Assembly: GCA_015680685.1 (NCBI GenBank)
Contig: MNCI01006165.1
Coordinates: 117,504-181,503, forward strand
Length of the DNA: 64,000 bases
Source: Gnetum montanum
Lineage: Eukaryota; Streptophyta; Gnetopsida; Gnetales; Gnetaceae
Reading direction: 5' to 3'
Position 1 is the first letter of the stretch. Every line of letters begins with the position of its first letter. The notes under the pieces were generated by a model, which made no database searches, was not told the DNA's origin, and worked only from the letters and a program-made list of their open reading frames with translations. Positions 42,543 to 54,668 of this stretch are shown here, in pieces. A program made the position numbers and the translations under genes.

Positions 42543-44199
42543 TATAGCAACCAAAAATGTTGATGGTTGGAATGGTTACACTGAGGGGTTTGGGGCCATT
42601 GTACAACCTTAACCCCACCCCTATCCGAAGGGCTGTCACTAGAGGGGAAAAATGGAGGTGGATCACCTAAGACGGTCTTGTCAATCAAATTGGGACTTAT
42701 AGAGTGTTTCAATGAATGGATGCTAGGGGTTTGCAAGGTGTATTCGATGGTACCAAGGCTAACTAAGTGGAAAATAGTAGGGTTTTCTCATGTGAAAATG
42801 ATAGTGTAGACATGCATATGTAGGAAAAATAATGAAAAAAAACAAGTGTGATGCTACGTGCTAAAGAAAATGCAACAAAGTTTGAGAGGAAAAGAATGAC
42901 ACCACCCCAAATGAATGATCATAAAAATTGCAAAAGAGAGGTGAGGAGGTATGCAGTATACAAATGGGCATAGTAGGTAGTGTAGTCACAATCTCTAGGG
43001 TGTCCAAGCTATGAAACTAATGTCTACCATGAAGTTTGAACCTACTGGGTTGGTTACCATGGTGTCCTATAGGATATCATGTGTTGTGGTATCTGGTGGC
43101 ATCCCAGGGTTTTATCAAGGTGCCAAGGATGTTTAGGTGCAAGGGTACAAATTCCAAGATGTCAATTTCTTAATGGAAGCATCCACCAAATGCTTCAAAA
43201 AATGCCAACCCCTAAAATATGAAATGCAGGGGTATTTATAAGGTTAGGGTTTATGTGAAATGTAGATTGGGCACCATGTGGCAAAGGGAAGAGTTGAGGC
43301 TATGCTCCCACTGGAGAAAAATGGTGCTATGCTTTGGTGTGCTCTAATGGATGTCAAGAGACTACCAGACTATGACTATGCTACCAAGACTGCATGTGCT
43401 AGAGCTGAAGAAACTGCAATGTACTTGCAAATGGTGCAAAATAGTGCAATTTGGAGGCTATGGTCCGAGGCTACACTCTCCTATCTTTTGAGTGGGATCA
43501 AGTGTAGGTACCATTTTGGGACATAGGGGGTGCAAAAGAAATGCAAATTGCTGATCTTTCTTGCTAGAGAAGTGTTAGAGCTAAGATGGAGGCTAGTGTT
43601 AAGCTTTTGATGCTTTTGGAGGTTGCCCTGCATTACCGTGCCATCTACGCTTTGGAGCATAACCCAATAGTTAGGAAAATTTTGCAACAATTAAGCTCTA
43701 GTGTTGGTTACGCTAACTATGCTTTGGAGTGTAGCAAGAAGAGTAAGTGTGTAGCACTAACACTTAGAAAAAATGGGCAAAACTTACAGTCTTCATCTAG
43801 GCTATGCTGGCTATGCTCTGGAGCATAGCAGGAGGGGTAGCCTCAAGAGTTAGAAAATTTACCAAATGCCTCTTTCATGCTAAGCTATCTTGATATCTTC
43901 TAGCTTGACAGTTAGGCAAAAAAATGGCCACTAAAGTGCATGCTATACTGGCTATGCTCTAGAGCATAGAAGAGGCAATGGGAGCATAGTGTAACACTTA
44001 GAAAAATTTTTGCAACTACTATCCACACTTAGAAAATTTTGCAAATCTAGCTTTTTGGTGCATGCTACATTGACTATACTATAAAGCATAGCCCTAGTAG
44101 TGGAAGCATGGGCCAAATACTTAGAAAAAATTTACCTCATGTTGACACTTAAACAAATTTGCTGTTGAGGTGTTGTCACCTAAATTTGGTGGTCTTTCA
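42543..44199 (-). repeat. Element 1 5' LTR (right)
   Basis: It aligns with 3052-4668 over its whole length and ends GGTGGTCTTTCA. The U3 side (right) has palindromes at 43810-43829 and 43951-43970 and the box GACACTTAAACAAATTT at 44144-44160. The TG at the inner end is mutated to CA (42548). Confidence 0.85.
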
Positions 44200-44204
44200 C
44201 TTAT
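44200..44204. repeat. Candidate target-site duplication, right copy (CTTAT)
   Basis: It directly follows the CA that ends element 1's right LTR and is identical to 3047-3051. Confidence 0.5.
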
Positions 44205-44299
44205 CAAGCTATATGGTTGGATTCAAGGAGATGGTGATATGATGGAAATGTCATAAGCACTCTTGGTATAGCAAGACAAACTCACAAAATCTTGTACAT

Positions 44300-44970
44300 T
44301 GAGCTTACATGGTGACTTGCTGCTATGATGAGTTGTACCTCTACAATGACTCTAGGCTTTCTCTTGCAAGCACAACCCCAGGAGGGTAAGAAAACCAAAC
44401 AAAGAAAGCATGTTATTATAATATAATACATATGACCATAAAATGATCATCAAATCAAGCTACCAAAGGTTACGATCAATACATCCAAAAGAGATCTACC
44501 TCAAAGTTTCCTAGTCCATTTGTCATGCAAAAAGAGGTTATGTAGGATTGCTTATTATTGGTTGTCAAGGTCAATGATGTTAGATGTTGGCTATACATAG
44601 TAAGGCTTTAGATAGGAATTATTTACTAGATTGGCTAATTCATTTCCATCCATGTCTACTATCCTAAAGGCTCTATTGCCATAGGCCTTAGTGATCAAGA
44701 AAGGTCCTTTCCAATTGGCTTAGAATTTGTCTACATGCTCATATATGGTCTTAAGGTTCAAGTATGCTTCCTTGATCTTGTGCTTAGTCAAGTTATGGTG
44801 GTGCGATTGTTTCTACCTCTCTTGATATCACTTGATATGATCAAGTATTCATACTCATTACTCCTCCACCAACTCCAAGTCCATGGTACACAGCTTCTTA
44901 TTTTGTTCATCATTGATGAAGTCAAATAAGGCTACTTGAAGTGATGGCACTTGAAATTCAATAGGTAAAA
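44300..44970 (-). pseudogene. Element 3 integrase C-terminus and 3' conserved block
   Basis: The minus-strand C-terminal module near 44625-44730 reads WKGPFLITKAYGNRAFRI, then VDMDGNELANLVNNS and YLKPYYV with a stop, matching elements 1 and 2. The block at 44300-44400 (GGGGTTGTGCTTGCAAGAG on the minus strand) is the counterpart of the acceptor-like site at 19330. The upstream helical part (44820-44970) is readable but broken. Confidence 0.75.
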
Positions 44971-45375
44971 TAACTTATTATTAACCATCTTATAAGAAGT
45001 TACACTAGCTGTAGTTCAAAATGTCATTCGATAGGCCCAAAGTGCATGGACAAGACACTCATGCCACTTGTGTTTGCTATTGTCCAACATCTTATTAAGC
45101 AAGTTTATGATGGCATTATTACTTACTTTAGCTTGTCCATTAGCTTGAGGATAGTATGGTGATGAGAAGAAGTGCTTAATGCCTAGGTCATGATAAAAGT
45201 TATTCATTGCTTGGCTACTAAACTACACTCCATTATTTGTAACTATGGTCATGGGTATGCCAAAATGGGCTACTGTGTTATCAAGTATAAATCTACAAAC
45301 TTGTTTAGATGTTATCCTTCTCAGGGGAATTGGTTCAACCCAATTTGTAAAGTATTCTGTCTGATATTAGTATAG
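44971..45375 (-). pseudogene. Element 3 integrase core fragment
   Basis: Minus-strand MNNFYHDLGIKHFFSSPYYP, then QANGQAKVSNNAI and HALWAYRMTF, correspond to the third catalytic block; the usual Glu after GQ(A/T) reads Lys. Upstream are the equivalents of NWVEPIPLRRI (45310-45340) and TNNGV. The first half of the core is missing, cut by the deletion near 45370. Confidence 0.8.
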
Positions 45376-45858
45376 TTTTGTGATTTTATCATGAACTAAT
45401 AGGGCCAAATCATGTCTAATTTTACAAACCTTTTGCTTAACTAGTCTAATGCTAGGATTGAGTATGATGTTGTGTTAGACTAAATGTGGATCTAGACCCA
45501 TCATATCTTCATATGACTAGGCAAATGTCTTAATGTTATCTTGTAGGACCTTGGTAATGCCTTGAGCCTATTGAGGTTCTACTGAGGAACTTACCTTTAG
45601 GGTTTTTTCCTCACCACTATGTCTCGTGACAAGAACCTCAATTACAGAGTCATCAATAATGTCACTAGCTTCAAGGTCAAGGGTTTTAACTAGGTTTTTA
45701 GGCCATTCTAGAGGTTTCTCTACATAAGCCATGCAATTGGTAAGACTCTCAGGCTTAAGATCTAGACAATTAGGATTAATACATCATTCAACATTACCAT
45801 GGGATCCACATAGACTCAAAAGTAAACTAATTTACTTCCAAGTGTCTATACTCCAATC
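45376..45858 (-). pseudogene. Element 3 RT N-terminal extension only
   Basis: The minus strand opens at about 45858 after the acceptor-like GATATGTAG. It contains a DLEASDIIDDSVIEVLVTRH segment (matching NITEDLLAEVPITTS), SYEDMMGLDPHLV and HNIILNPSIRLVKQKVCK. It then breaks at about 45376 directly into integrase. Thus the RT core, YxDD box and both RNase H domains were deleted in one or more events. Confidence 0.75.
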
Positions 45859-45859
45859 C

Positions 45860-46500
45860 TACATATCAACCATAAAACCATTAAGGAAAACCTAGGTAAA
45901 AATGAGTAAATAATACAAAAATGATATAAAATACCTTGGTAAATATACAAACACATGCTATTCCAATGTTAAATCAAATGCAAACAAGATCAACCAAGGC
46001 TATAGGATGTAAGTGAAGATAAATAATATGGAATAAAGGCCAAACAAGGTTAAATAAAGGTCAAATAAAGTTGAAACACCATGAAGGTATGGAGAATAAG
46101 GTCAAATATGGTTAACTGAGGTTACACTTTTGCTAGTTTAGGGCCCTGGCAAGCCATGATTACATGATGCCAAATGATGATTAAAGATAGTCAAGCCCCA
46201 TCACTTAACAACAATAAAAGGCTAAAAAGGGTTAACATTGGCCATAATATAAAAATACAAAGGTAAATGTGATCAAATTAAAGTGATGTAGAGGCTAAAT
46301 GAGGTCAACTGATGGTAATGAAGGTCAATAATGCACAACAAGGCCAAAACAAGTCAAAAACACCATGAAAAAAGGTCAAATCCATGAAAACATTATACAA
46401 AACTTGGTTAATATTGGTTAAAAAAGATTAAATTTTGCCATTTTTAGACCATAGTGAGCCATGGTATGAGGCTACAAGGTTGATAGATGAGATTGGGCAT
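45860..46500. other. Element 3 spacer, AT-rich
   Basis: No gene. Single GTTTA-type words (TGCTAGTTTAGGGCCCTGGC at 46133) are remnants of the minisatellite found here in the other elements. GGTCAAA/GGTTAA words recur. Confidence 0.4.
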
Positions 46501-46539
46501 GTATGGAGGTAGTTTCAAGGCTATTTTGTGTTTAAAATC

Positions 46540-49300
46540 AAGGTTTTCTAGGCACCCACACTAGAGCCATGCTAGGCAGCATGGGTGGGGTGACCTTTAG
46601 CAAGGATGGGATGATCAGGTGGTTTTCTAGGTTGGTTTAAAGAATTTTTTGACTCCTTATGACTTGCATGGTTAGTGTAGTAGACTAGGGAAGGAAATGA
46701 GTTAATTCTAGCATTGATTTCAACCTCTAGAAACCCCCATTAAGGCCTAGATCTACCAACCATGTTGGAGCAATGTTGGCCAACATGGTCCTAGAATTCC
46801 TACCAAGAAAATGGTTTTCATGACATCCAAAGGATCAAAATTGAGGTTTTATGGTGTTCCCAAGGTAGTGTAGGCTTATACCAATCAACATCAATCACTT
46901 TAATGGTTAAAACTAGTAAAAATGTAGGTTTCAAGCTTATACCCCTTAAAGACACATTGGCCAATGTGGATGGAAGGGATCTCAACAAGGATAATCTAAA
47001 GCTAGGTTGTTACAAGATCAAACATCATCAATCTAAGCCAAAGCCAAGGTTTTGTAGTTGTAGGCTTCTTGGCCAAATTTTGAGATTGTTTGGAGGATGT
47101 CTTGCATATAAAATCATGTTGGAAACTTCACCCACATTGGAGCCACCCTGGTCAACATGGCTCCAATACCCCTTAGCGTGGATACTTCTTCTTTTTAGTT
47201 TTGGAGTGGTTTCAAAGGTAAATCAACCAAGTTTTTAGGTTTATGGGGTTTTTAGCAATGGTGCTTGAGTTTTTTTTTATTATTACTTAAAAATGGCTAT
47301 GTCTAATGGCTATTCAAGGTGTGGTATGATTATACCCCCTAAGCCATGTTGGGTAGCATTGCTCCAATGTAGGTGAGGAGGTATGGTGGCTTTTGATGAT
47401 CAAAATGATGTTGAAAGGCTATCAATTCAAGGCTTTTAGGTCATAGGCTCTACCAAGGTGGGTTTTGGCTTTTGGGAGTGTCAAAGTACAGCCAAAAGTA
47501 GTAGGGCAACTTACCCAGCTAGATCCATGCTACCCAATGTGCCTTAGGCCTCCTCCAATGTGGATGCCTTAAGATATTGAATTCTAGTACATTTCAATAG
47601 CAAATCAACCATGCATGCAAGCCCCAAAATTTATCAATGTTAATAGATAATTTTTGGAAGCAAAATTAGTAATTTTGAATGCTTTTTGATGGTTCTTGAA
47701 GTCATCCCCTTACTAGAGCAACCCTAGGCCATGCTAGCCAATGTGAGTGAAAGAGGGGTAACCACATTTTATGCCATTTTGACTAATTTTCTTGGGTCTT
47801 ATAGCTTCTAGAGGTGTTGGTAAGGTCCTAGGCTTAATTTGATGCGACTTGGAGTCATTTTGATGTATCCATGATCCTTCTCCCATGGGCTTTCCTTGAG
47901 GCACCCACATTAGACCCACAATAGCCATCATGGGTAAGGGGGTTTCTCAATATGAGGATGGGACTGGTCATGGAATTTAATTATTTTTAACATGTTTTTG
48001 CTTCCATAGACTTCAAGAAGTTTGGTAGGTCAAAACATGTTGATTTTGAGGTCCATTTTGGCCATTTATGATCATACCCCATTCATCCACACTGGGTTAA
48101 TGCTAGCTAGCATGGATGCCCCTACCTCCAACATGGCTCAATAGAAATTCAGCATTTTAACCATTTTTTATGAAGTTCAATAATGTTTCAAAGCTTCTAG
48201 GGTCGTGGAAGTTAATGCCTAATATTTTACATCAAAATCAACTAATTTGAGGGCTTTTGGCTATTTTCTGTAGTCATCCCTCCCTAAGAAACGCTCAGTA
48301 GCATGGCGCCAATATGCATGGAAGGGAGTACAATATATTTTTGCTATTTTTGACCTACTTTATGGAATTTTATGGATCCAGGAGGGTCTGGTGGAGTTTT
48401 GTGGTCACTAGGGTAGGTTTCAGGTCTCTTTTCTAACTATGGATGAGGTTTTATGGCTTACCTCCAAAGTACTCACATTGGACCCACACTGCCCAACATG
48501 GGTAAGGGATTTCCCAATGTGGTTCAAGATTTAGGTATGAATTTTGAATCTAATTTTAGCAACTATTGACTACCAAATGCCTAGGAGAAGTATTAAGGCT
48601 ATCAGAGTGATTTTTGAGGTTATTTTGGGTTATAAAAAGGATTTTATAGTTTACCCCCAAGGCACTCACCTTATATCCACATTAACCAACATGGGTCAAG
48701 GATTCCCCAACATGTGAAATATAGGTTATATGTAATTCAAGTTTTTTTTCGGTTCATTCTACGCTATTAGAGACTACAGAGAGGTGTTCAAGCCAAAAAT
48801 TGCAATTTGGGTGGTCAATTTTGGGGTTTTGAGATTATACCCTATCCAACCATGTTGGGGCCATGATGGCCAGCATGGATGAAGCCACCCTCATCATTTC
48901 TCCACTAGATCTCAAAGTTTTAGGTACTTTTGATTGGGTTTGACAAGGTTTTAGAGCTACTAAGAATGGCTAGTAGGGTTTCAGGCTATGTGGGCCTACC
49001 TTAATGTCAAATTAGGGCTTGGTGGACATTAGAGAGTGTTTGTGAATGTTATACCCCCTTGGGCAATGTTTACCAACATGGATGAGGCCTTGCCTACCGT
49101 AGTTACCCAAAGTGATAAGTTTTATGGAAGGTTTTACCCCCTACTAGGGTCTGGAGTTTGGCCATGTTAACTACACTTGCTAAAAATGGCAAGGATGGTA
49201 AGGTTGTAAGGTCATGGGGTACAGGAGGCTAGGACCTATGCTAGATCCATGCTACCTAGCATGGGTGAGGGAGCAATAAGGTTAGAACATGCTTGTGTGA
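46540..49300. repeat. ~190-bp tandem array with CCATGCT/AGCATGG palindromes, element 3
   Basis: About 15 diverged units. Centres recur near 46575, 46775, 47150, 47350, 47530, 47735, 47915, 48105, 48295, 48495, 48690, 48865, 49065 and 49255, a period of about 180-200 bases. Good palindromes: 46567-46584 (arms CCATGCT/AGCATGG), 46759-46789 (ACCATGTTGG/CCAACATGGT), 47139-47164 (GGAGCCA/TGGCTCC), 48101-48112 (TGCTAGCTAGCA), 49247-49264 (CCATGCT/AGCATGG). The same wording occurs in this element's LTR (59100-59720). The array ends just before the first exon of the plus-strand gene. Confidence 0.8.
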
Positions 49301-49726
49301 ATTTCAAGGAATCCAAACCTCAGTATAGAGGAGGTCTTTAGGCTTAAAACATACTTTGCATAGGAGGCATCTAGTGGGGCCCATCCCAGATTTCAAAGTT
49401 TTGAATCTTGGTGGTAACTTCCACCATCCTAGTGTTGGTTGTACTTTCCCCCCTTAGCACTACTAGTGCACAATGAGTTTTAGTTCCTAGATTTAGCAAC
49501 AGGGGTATGAAGTGGGGCACTTAGGTTTAGATCTAGTTTTAATGCCTATTTTTTCAAAAACTCAAATACACCATTCATTATCTTCCCAAAACGCATTCAT
49601 CAGAGCACTTGTAGAGATCTTGCCTCTAAAAGCTCTCATCCTTCAACATGGTTTCTTTAGGCTCTCCACCAAGGCACTGTTGCTACCAAGCACCTTCAAA
49701 TTTTCAAGGTTTTTTTTCTCAACATC
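49301..49726 (+). promoter_or_regulatory. Promoter/leader region of the antisense gene, element 3
   Basis: Between the palindrome array and the ATG at 49727. A CT-rich, A/C-rich leader (49550-49720) precedes the ATG. No TATA box is certain. The placement suggests the array acts as upstream control region of the plus-strand gene. Confidence 0.35.
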
Positions 49727-49848
49727 ATGAAGAAAAGGAGGAGTAGCAGCAAAAATCCAATCTTGAATGATGTAGATGCTATGGACAAGGGAATCTCTCA
49801 CCTCCTGTGGCCCATGATAGGGAAAGTTTTAGCAACCATCATACCAAA
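49727..49848 (+). pseudogene. First exon of the antisense gene, element 3
   Basis: ATG at 49727 begins MKKRRSSSKNPILNDVDAMD and runs to IIPK. Donor GTAGGC at 49849 and acceptor TATGCAG at 51189 join in phase 2 to give Lys then DFLNPILVV. The long intron between (49849-51189) is distinctly T-rich, as plant introns are. Confidence 0.6.
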
Positions 49849-51189
49849 GTAGGCCATTGTTAGTCATTTTCTATGCATTTCTAGTTAATTTTTGTGCATT
49901 TCCTAGTATGAAATGGTGGGAAATTTTTTAGATCTAGACTATTGTGATAGGTAAAATTTTATTTTGGAAAAATCCCACCCTTTTATTTAATGATTTTCAT
50001 ATGTTTTTAGTGTTTATTGATCATTTAGGTTTTGATTTATGATTGTTTTAAATTATGTTTTTGTTAATTCTTATGTGTGTTTTGGTATTTTAGGTAAAAA
50101 AGCAACACTACTTTCAATTTTTTTATTAAGAAAATGGCTATGAATTATTAAATTTTATAGTTTTAAATTTTTAAAATTAGGTTTTAGGTTTCTAATGGCT
50201 ATGGGTTGGTTCAATTTGGACTTGTAATTAATTTTTAATGAATTTTTTGGTCAAGTCATATGGTTGTGCTTTTATGCCATTTTCAGTTTTTCATGAAAGT
50301 TCATGATTTTTTTTCTAAAATAATGGTAGAGTATTTTCATTTTTACAATTTATGGATATGTAGGTTTTGATTTAAGGTTTCTAATGGTCTTTAAATCACT
50401 AGATTTTGGTTTGAAATGAATTTTCTACAAAACATACGTAGAAAGGGATTTTTCATGGTAGCCTAGTTCATGTTGGGTTAGCTACATTTTTTATAAAACT
50501 TTCTAAGAATTTTTAAGTTTTCTATTCATTTCTCTATATTTCATGGTTTTGAGATTCCAACAGTGCTATAAGTAGTAAAATCAGGGCTAGGTTGATTTTT
50601 AATGATTTTTCTCATATGGTTGCGTAAATTGATATTTCTAGGCTTTAGTAGTTTTACCTGTTGGAGATGGAAAGTGTTGGCATACTAAACAATTTTTTCT
50701 ATAGATGTCCCATATCCTTAGGGATACTAGGAAATGTTAGAAGGGGTGTAGAGTTTGTTTCATCACTGTTAAAAGTTTTTTGTTATTTTTTTTACTAATG
50801 ATCTCTCATGGCCCATTTTGTTGGTTTTAAGTGTTGTTATATGAGTGTTGTTTATACTTGGTTAAAATGTTGTTTAGTTTTTCAATGTGTTTTAAGTTTT
50901 GGTTGATATGGTAAATGTTGTTATATTCTGGTCATAATTTCTAATGGTTTTTTAGGCTATGAGAATGTTCATTTTTGAGTTTTTGAAGGAATTTTAACTA
51001 ACACCTTGGAATTTTATAGTGGCTAATTTCACCACTAAATAGGATGTTTGGCAAAATTTCATAAGAAATTCAAAGTGTTGTATAGTTGTGGTTATACTTG
51101 GTTGTGATTGTTGTTATTTTTCTAGTTTGCTAATTTTGTTTTAAGCATTATAGACATGGTTCTAATTGTATATGTTATCTTCTATGCAG
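49849..51189 (+). other. Long T-rich intron of the antisense gene, element 3
   Basis: There are no coding signals. TTTT and GGTTTT runs dominate and the strand composition (T over A) fits transcription of the plus strand. In contrast with element 2, this intron carries no tandem array. Confidence 0.55.
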
Positions 51190-51267
51190 AGATTTCCTTA
51201 ATCCCATTCTAGTTGTGTTGGAGCTAGTGGGGATACTATGCTATGTTAGTCTCCCTAAATTCAATAC

Positions 51268-51316
51268 TCCCCCAACCCCTCACCCCTCCCCCAACCCCCC
51301 ACCCTCCCTCCCACCA
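51268..51316. repeat. C-rich tract (G-rich on the sense strand of the element)
   Basis: Runs of 3-6 C separated by A or T. The minus strand therefore has many G runs of three or more, a typical G-quadruplex-forming pattern. It interrupts antisense exon 2 of element 3 and is absent from the other copies. Confidence 0.65.
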
Positions 51317-54300
51317 ACATGGTTCTAAAGTAGGGTTCTCTATGCTTTTGACTAAGGATAAGGAAATTGCTTACCCACCCTCTTTATAACTTTAGTATGA
51401 TGATGTGTTCACAATTATCTGAGTATACAACTAAAAGCATATTGGAGATCCTACTACCTCAGTCATCCAACATGATCACTAAGTTTATAACAAATGACCT
51501 TGAGATGCATAGAGAGGGGAAGATTTTGGATAGTAGAGGCACCTAGGGGACCTACAAGTTGGCCCAAATCGAGAGCATGCCAAATTTTTCTTATTATAAG
51601 GCTAATAATACTTTGATGGTGGTGCACTAGGCCCATACATTGTTCCATAATCCTTCTAGCACAGTCTACCATTTTTTTGGCTAAGTATGTCATGATGTAT
51701 GGTTTATTTTGACTTTATTATTCAACCTACCCTTCCTTAGTAGTATGAGTTTTTAATGCTTTGGATGCTAATCATCTTACAAGTATAAGATTATTGAGAA
51801 AGGCTAGGTTAGAAATGACCAAACCTTGGAGGTGGCTCAAACTATCATGGTTGTATTTACCCAAGGCCCTAAAATCATACACATGATGGTTGACAAATTT
51901 AAGAATGATTTCGGTAAATACACCCAAGTTCTTATCCTAGCCTTCAAGATGTGTGTGGTCACTGAAATGGCCCACTGTTGGTGAGCGGCCTTGAAATACC
52001 TTCTAAAACCAAACACTACTATCAAGACCTCCACACAACCCTTTCCTAGAAAGAAGAAGAGACATAAGAACAAATATGGTTTTGGCTAAGTTAAAATTTT
52101 TATGGCTATGCAATTTTAGGTTATTTTTATTCTAAATGTTCTAATGGTTTTGATTTGTTGTTCTTGTTGTATCTTGGCTATAGACAATGTTTTCATGCCT
52201 TAGCTAACTAGCTATTTTTGTTATCTTACAGGGGCTTCCATCTTTTCCAATGTCACTTTGACTATTCAAGGACATGTTGAGGAGAGCCTCATCCTAAAAT
52301 TTAATGAGGTGGAAGCAGTGTAGTGTTGGTTGAGGGAGTAGGCATCCAAAAACATTCAAGCATGCATTACTCATGTAGGTTTTCTTGATCTTTTCATGGC
52401 ACCTATTCCAATCATTCCTGCTTCTAAAATGATGAACATCATTGACTCCTTCAATAAGTAGGCCAAGAAGTTCATCACCAATGTTTATTGTGTACCTTGC
52501 ACATTGATGAGACTACCTTATGTGATCTCTTTGGTNTTGACTTGGCTATTCACTTGACCACTGGGTTACATGAGGAAATCCTCAAACTCCATGATGATGT
52601 TTCTACAATATGCCACATTCACAATGCATTTTTTATAGCATATTTGAAAAGATAAGTTCTTGGTGGTGAGGACGAATGGATGATGTGTGTGCCAAGACCT
52701 ATCCCAATTCTAGGCCTTGGATAAAGTACATTTATCCAACCATGTAGGTCCAAAGCCCATCATACGTGATTAGGAAATCATTGTCCATTACCGCTAAGGC
52801 AGTTTCCAATAGGTGATGTGTTTTCCCTAACAACATAGGGGTTAAGCCTCATGTCAATAGTGCTAACATCAATAGGGCTAAGGAGCTATGTGTTGAGGCT
52901 AATAGGGCAACCAAAGCAAAGTTGAAGTAGTCCATGATGGAGGAAGCAACACCAATAATAGAGTAAAATTCTAAGGGAAGGTTCATATTGAAGCTTGGCA
53001 GAACTCATCATGTGGTTACTAGTATGTTACTAACTTTTGGCTATGTTTTGGGTTTTTCTATATTTTGAGTTCTAAGGTTATAAGGTCATAATTTTGTTAA
53101 GTTGTTCTTATGTTTTTGGTTTATTATCGTTGCAAACAAGCAATAGGACATAGTGGTCCAAGCTGTATTAGTTTAGGAGGAATAAAGTCATGTAGAGGAG
53201 TCTCCCTACAACAATATGAGGAGAAGGAATTGGTCAACATGTCATTGGATGACCTTGACACCTTGTTTGGTGGACCATTATGAGGCAAAAACCCCATCGT
53301 TGTCCTAGAGGAGGAGGAGCTAGATATGCATACACCTTAGTATTATTCAATTTTTTATTTTATGTTTATTTTTAGTTCTAACCATTCATTGATTTTTATG
53401 CTTGTTGTAGTTCCTAAGACCAAAGAAGAAACTTCTACCCCTATGTTTCAAATGAAACCATGGGCAAAGGTTCCATACAAGATGGAATCTATGCACGAAG
53501 TAGCTAAGGACATCATTGATCAATTGCAACAAGTTATTTCCAAGATTGGTAAGAACTTTTCTTTATGATTTTATTTGGTTTCTAGAGGTATATTTGGTTA
53601 TAAGGTTTTTCTTATGGTTATTCATGTTATATATTGTTCTTATGGGTATATTTTATGGTTACATCATTTACAATGCCGAGAGTTGTGTGGTATCCCATTC
53701 GTGACATGGAGATCAAATCCTTGCCTCAACTCTTTTCTGAGGTTGAAAATGTACCACAAAACTTTCATGAAACTACCATTGATCTTGCAAATTCATTTGC
53801 AAAATCTTTGTGGGAGTTTCAAATGTCCAATGAATCCCTATGGGAGCAAGTTGTGGCCTTAAAGGAGGAGAACAATAGGTAAGCCCATATGATCACCAAT
53901 CTTCAAGATTGTAAGACCTTTGTGGAATCCCAAGAAAATAACATAGAGAACTTACAAACCAAGGAGATCACATGGGCTCACTACTAGAATGCTATTCATC
54001 ATAAGGTCATCCTTACTAGGGAGATGGTGAGGCAAAAAATACAAATGGAGCTCATCTCCCACAAAACTAAGAATTGAAAAGATTATTGCGCCTGAGTAAT
54101 AGAATAGGGTCGAGCATAAAAACCACAAAAGAAAATACAAGGCTTATCATGAGGCATATCGAAAGTGGATTAAGGAGAAGACTACTGAATAGCATAAGAT
54201 GGAGTTTTTCATAAAAGGAATTCAAGCTAAGAGTGCCTACCAACTCTTTGAAAGCACTCTCACAATGGCTAAATCTCCTACTGCTCAGGTATCTATGGCT

Positions 54301-54668
54301 TCAAGTGAGGTTTCTACTACCATAATGTCACAAGAGCCATCCACATGGACAGGCGTTGATGAGAGCAACATCCTCATGGGGTTTAATCTTGGGGATGTGG
54401 ATTATGCACACATGAAGGAGGATCAAATTATCCATTATTTGGAGGTTTGTCTTCAACATCTTTCCCTAGAATTCATCAAGCCATATTTCCCATAGGTCTA
54501 ATTATTTTATTTTATGTCATTTTAGTTTTGTTAAGTTATTGGTTTATTTAGTTATGATTGATTACTAATTTTTTTTATGTTTTTATGTTACAAGCATGAG
54601 GCAATATCAATAGCCCTAGTGGTAAGGGTGGGAATGGCCCACCACTTCCTCCTCTATATGCTCATTAG

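Larger units (their letters stand above)
3052..44199 (-). mobile_element. Element 1: giant Tat/Ogre-like Ty3/gypsy retrotransposon, interrupted by element 2
   Basis: The two flanking LTRs (3052-4668 and 42543-44199) are homologous, roughly 80% identical by eye. Read on the minus strand the order is 5' LTR, PBS (42521-42536), gag (42083 downward), protease (about 39000-38330), minisatellite, [element 2 at 16133-37850], antisense gene, RT, RNase H, integrase, 3' UTR, hairpin/PPT and 3' LTR. Without the nested element it is about 19.4 kb, in the size range of Ogre-type giants. Two RNase H modules, the second of plant/archaeal type, place it in the Tat lineage. Every coding domain carries stops, so it is not autonomous. 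The plus-strand gene between protease and RT is the unusual part. Confidence 0.85.
49727..54668 (+). pseudogene. Antisense 8-exon gene of element 3 (copy 3), unknown function
   Basis: Unrecognised family, homologous to the copies at 12377 and 24275. Approximate exons: 49727-49848, 51190-51690, 51750-52078, 52232-53014, 53141-53340, 53411-53548, 53675-54490, 54595-54668. Exon 1 starts MKKRRSSSKNPIL (basic). Exon 2 has NPILVVLELVGIL, joined in phase 2 as in element 2. Exon 4 has HVGFLDLF, MNIIDSFNK and TLCDLFG. Exon 6 has PWAKVPYKMESM and ends in phase 1. Exon 7 has a coiled-coil stretch (SLWEQVVALKEENN) and EPSTWTGVDESN. The last exon ends in a Gly/Pro-rich tail and TAG. Exon 2 is disrupted by a C-rich tract (51268-51316) and several stops; the exon 7 acceptor is mutated. 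It is more diverged than the other two. Confidence 0.72.

Noticed and set aside
53516-53704. Small hydrophobic proteins
   Set aside because: These frames read through the T-rich intron between the antisense exons at 53548 and about 53675.
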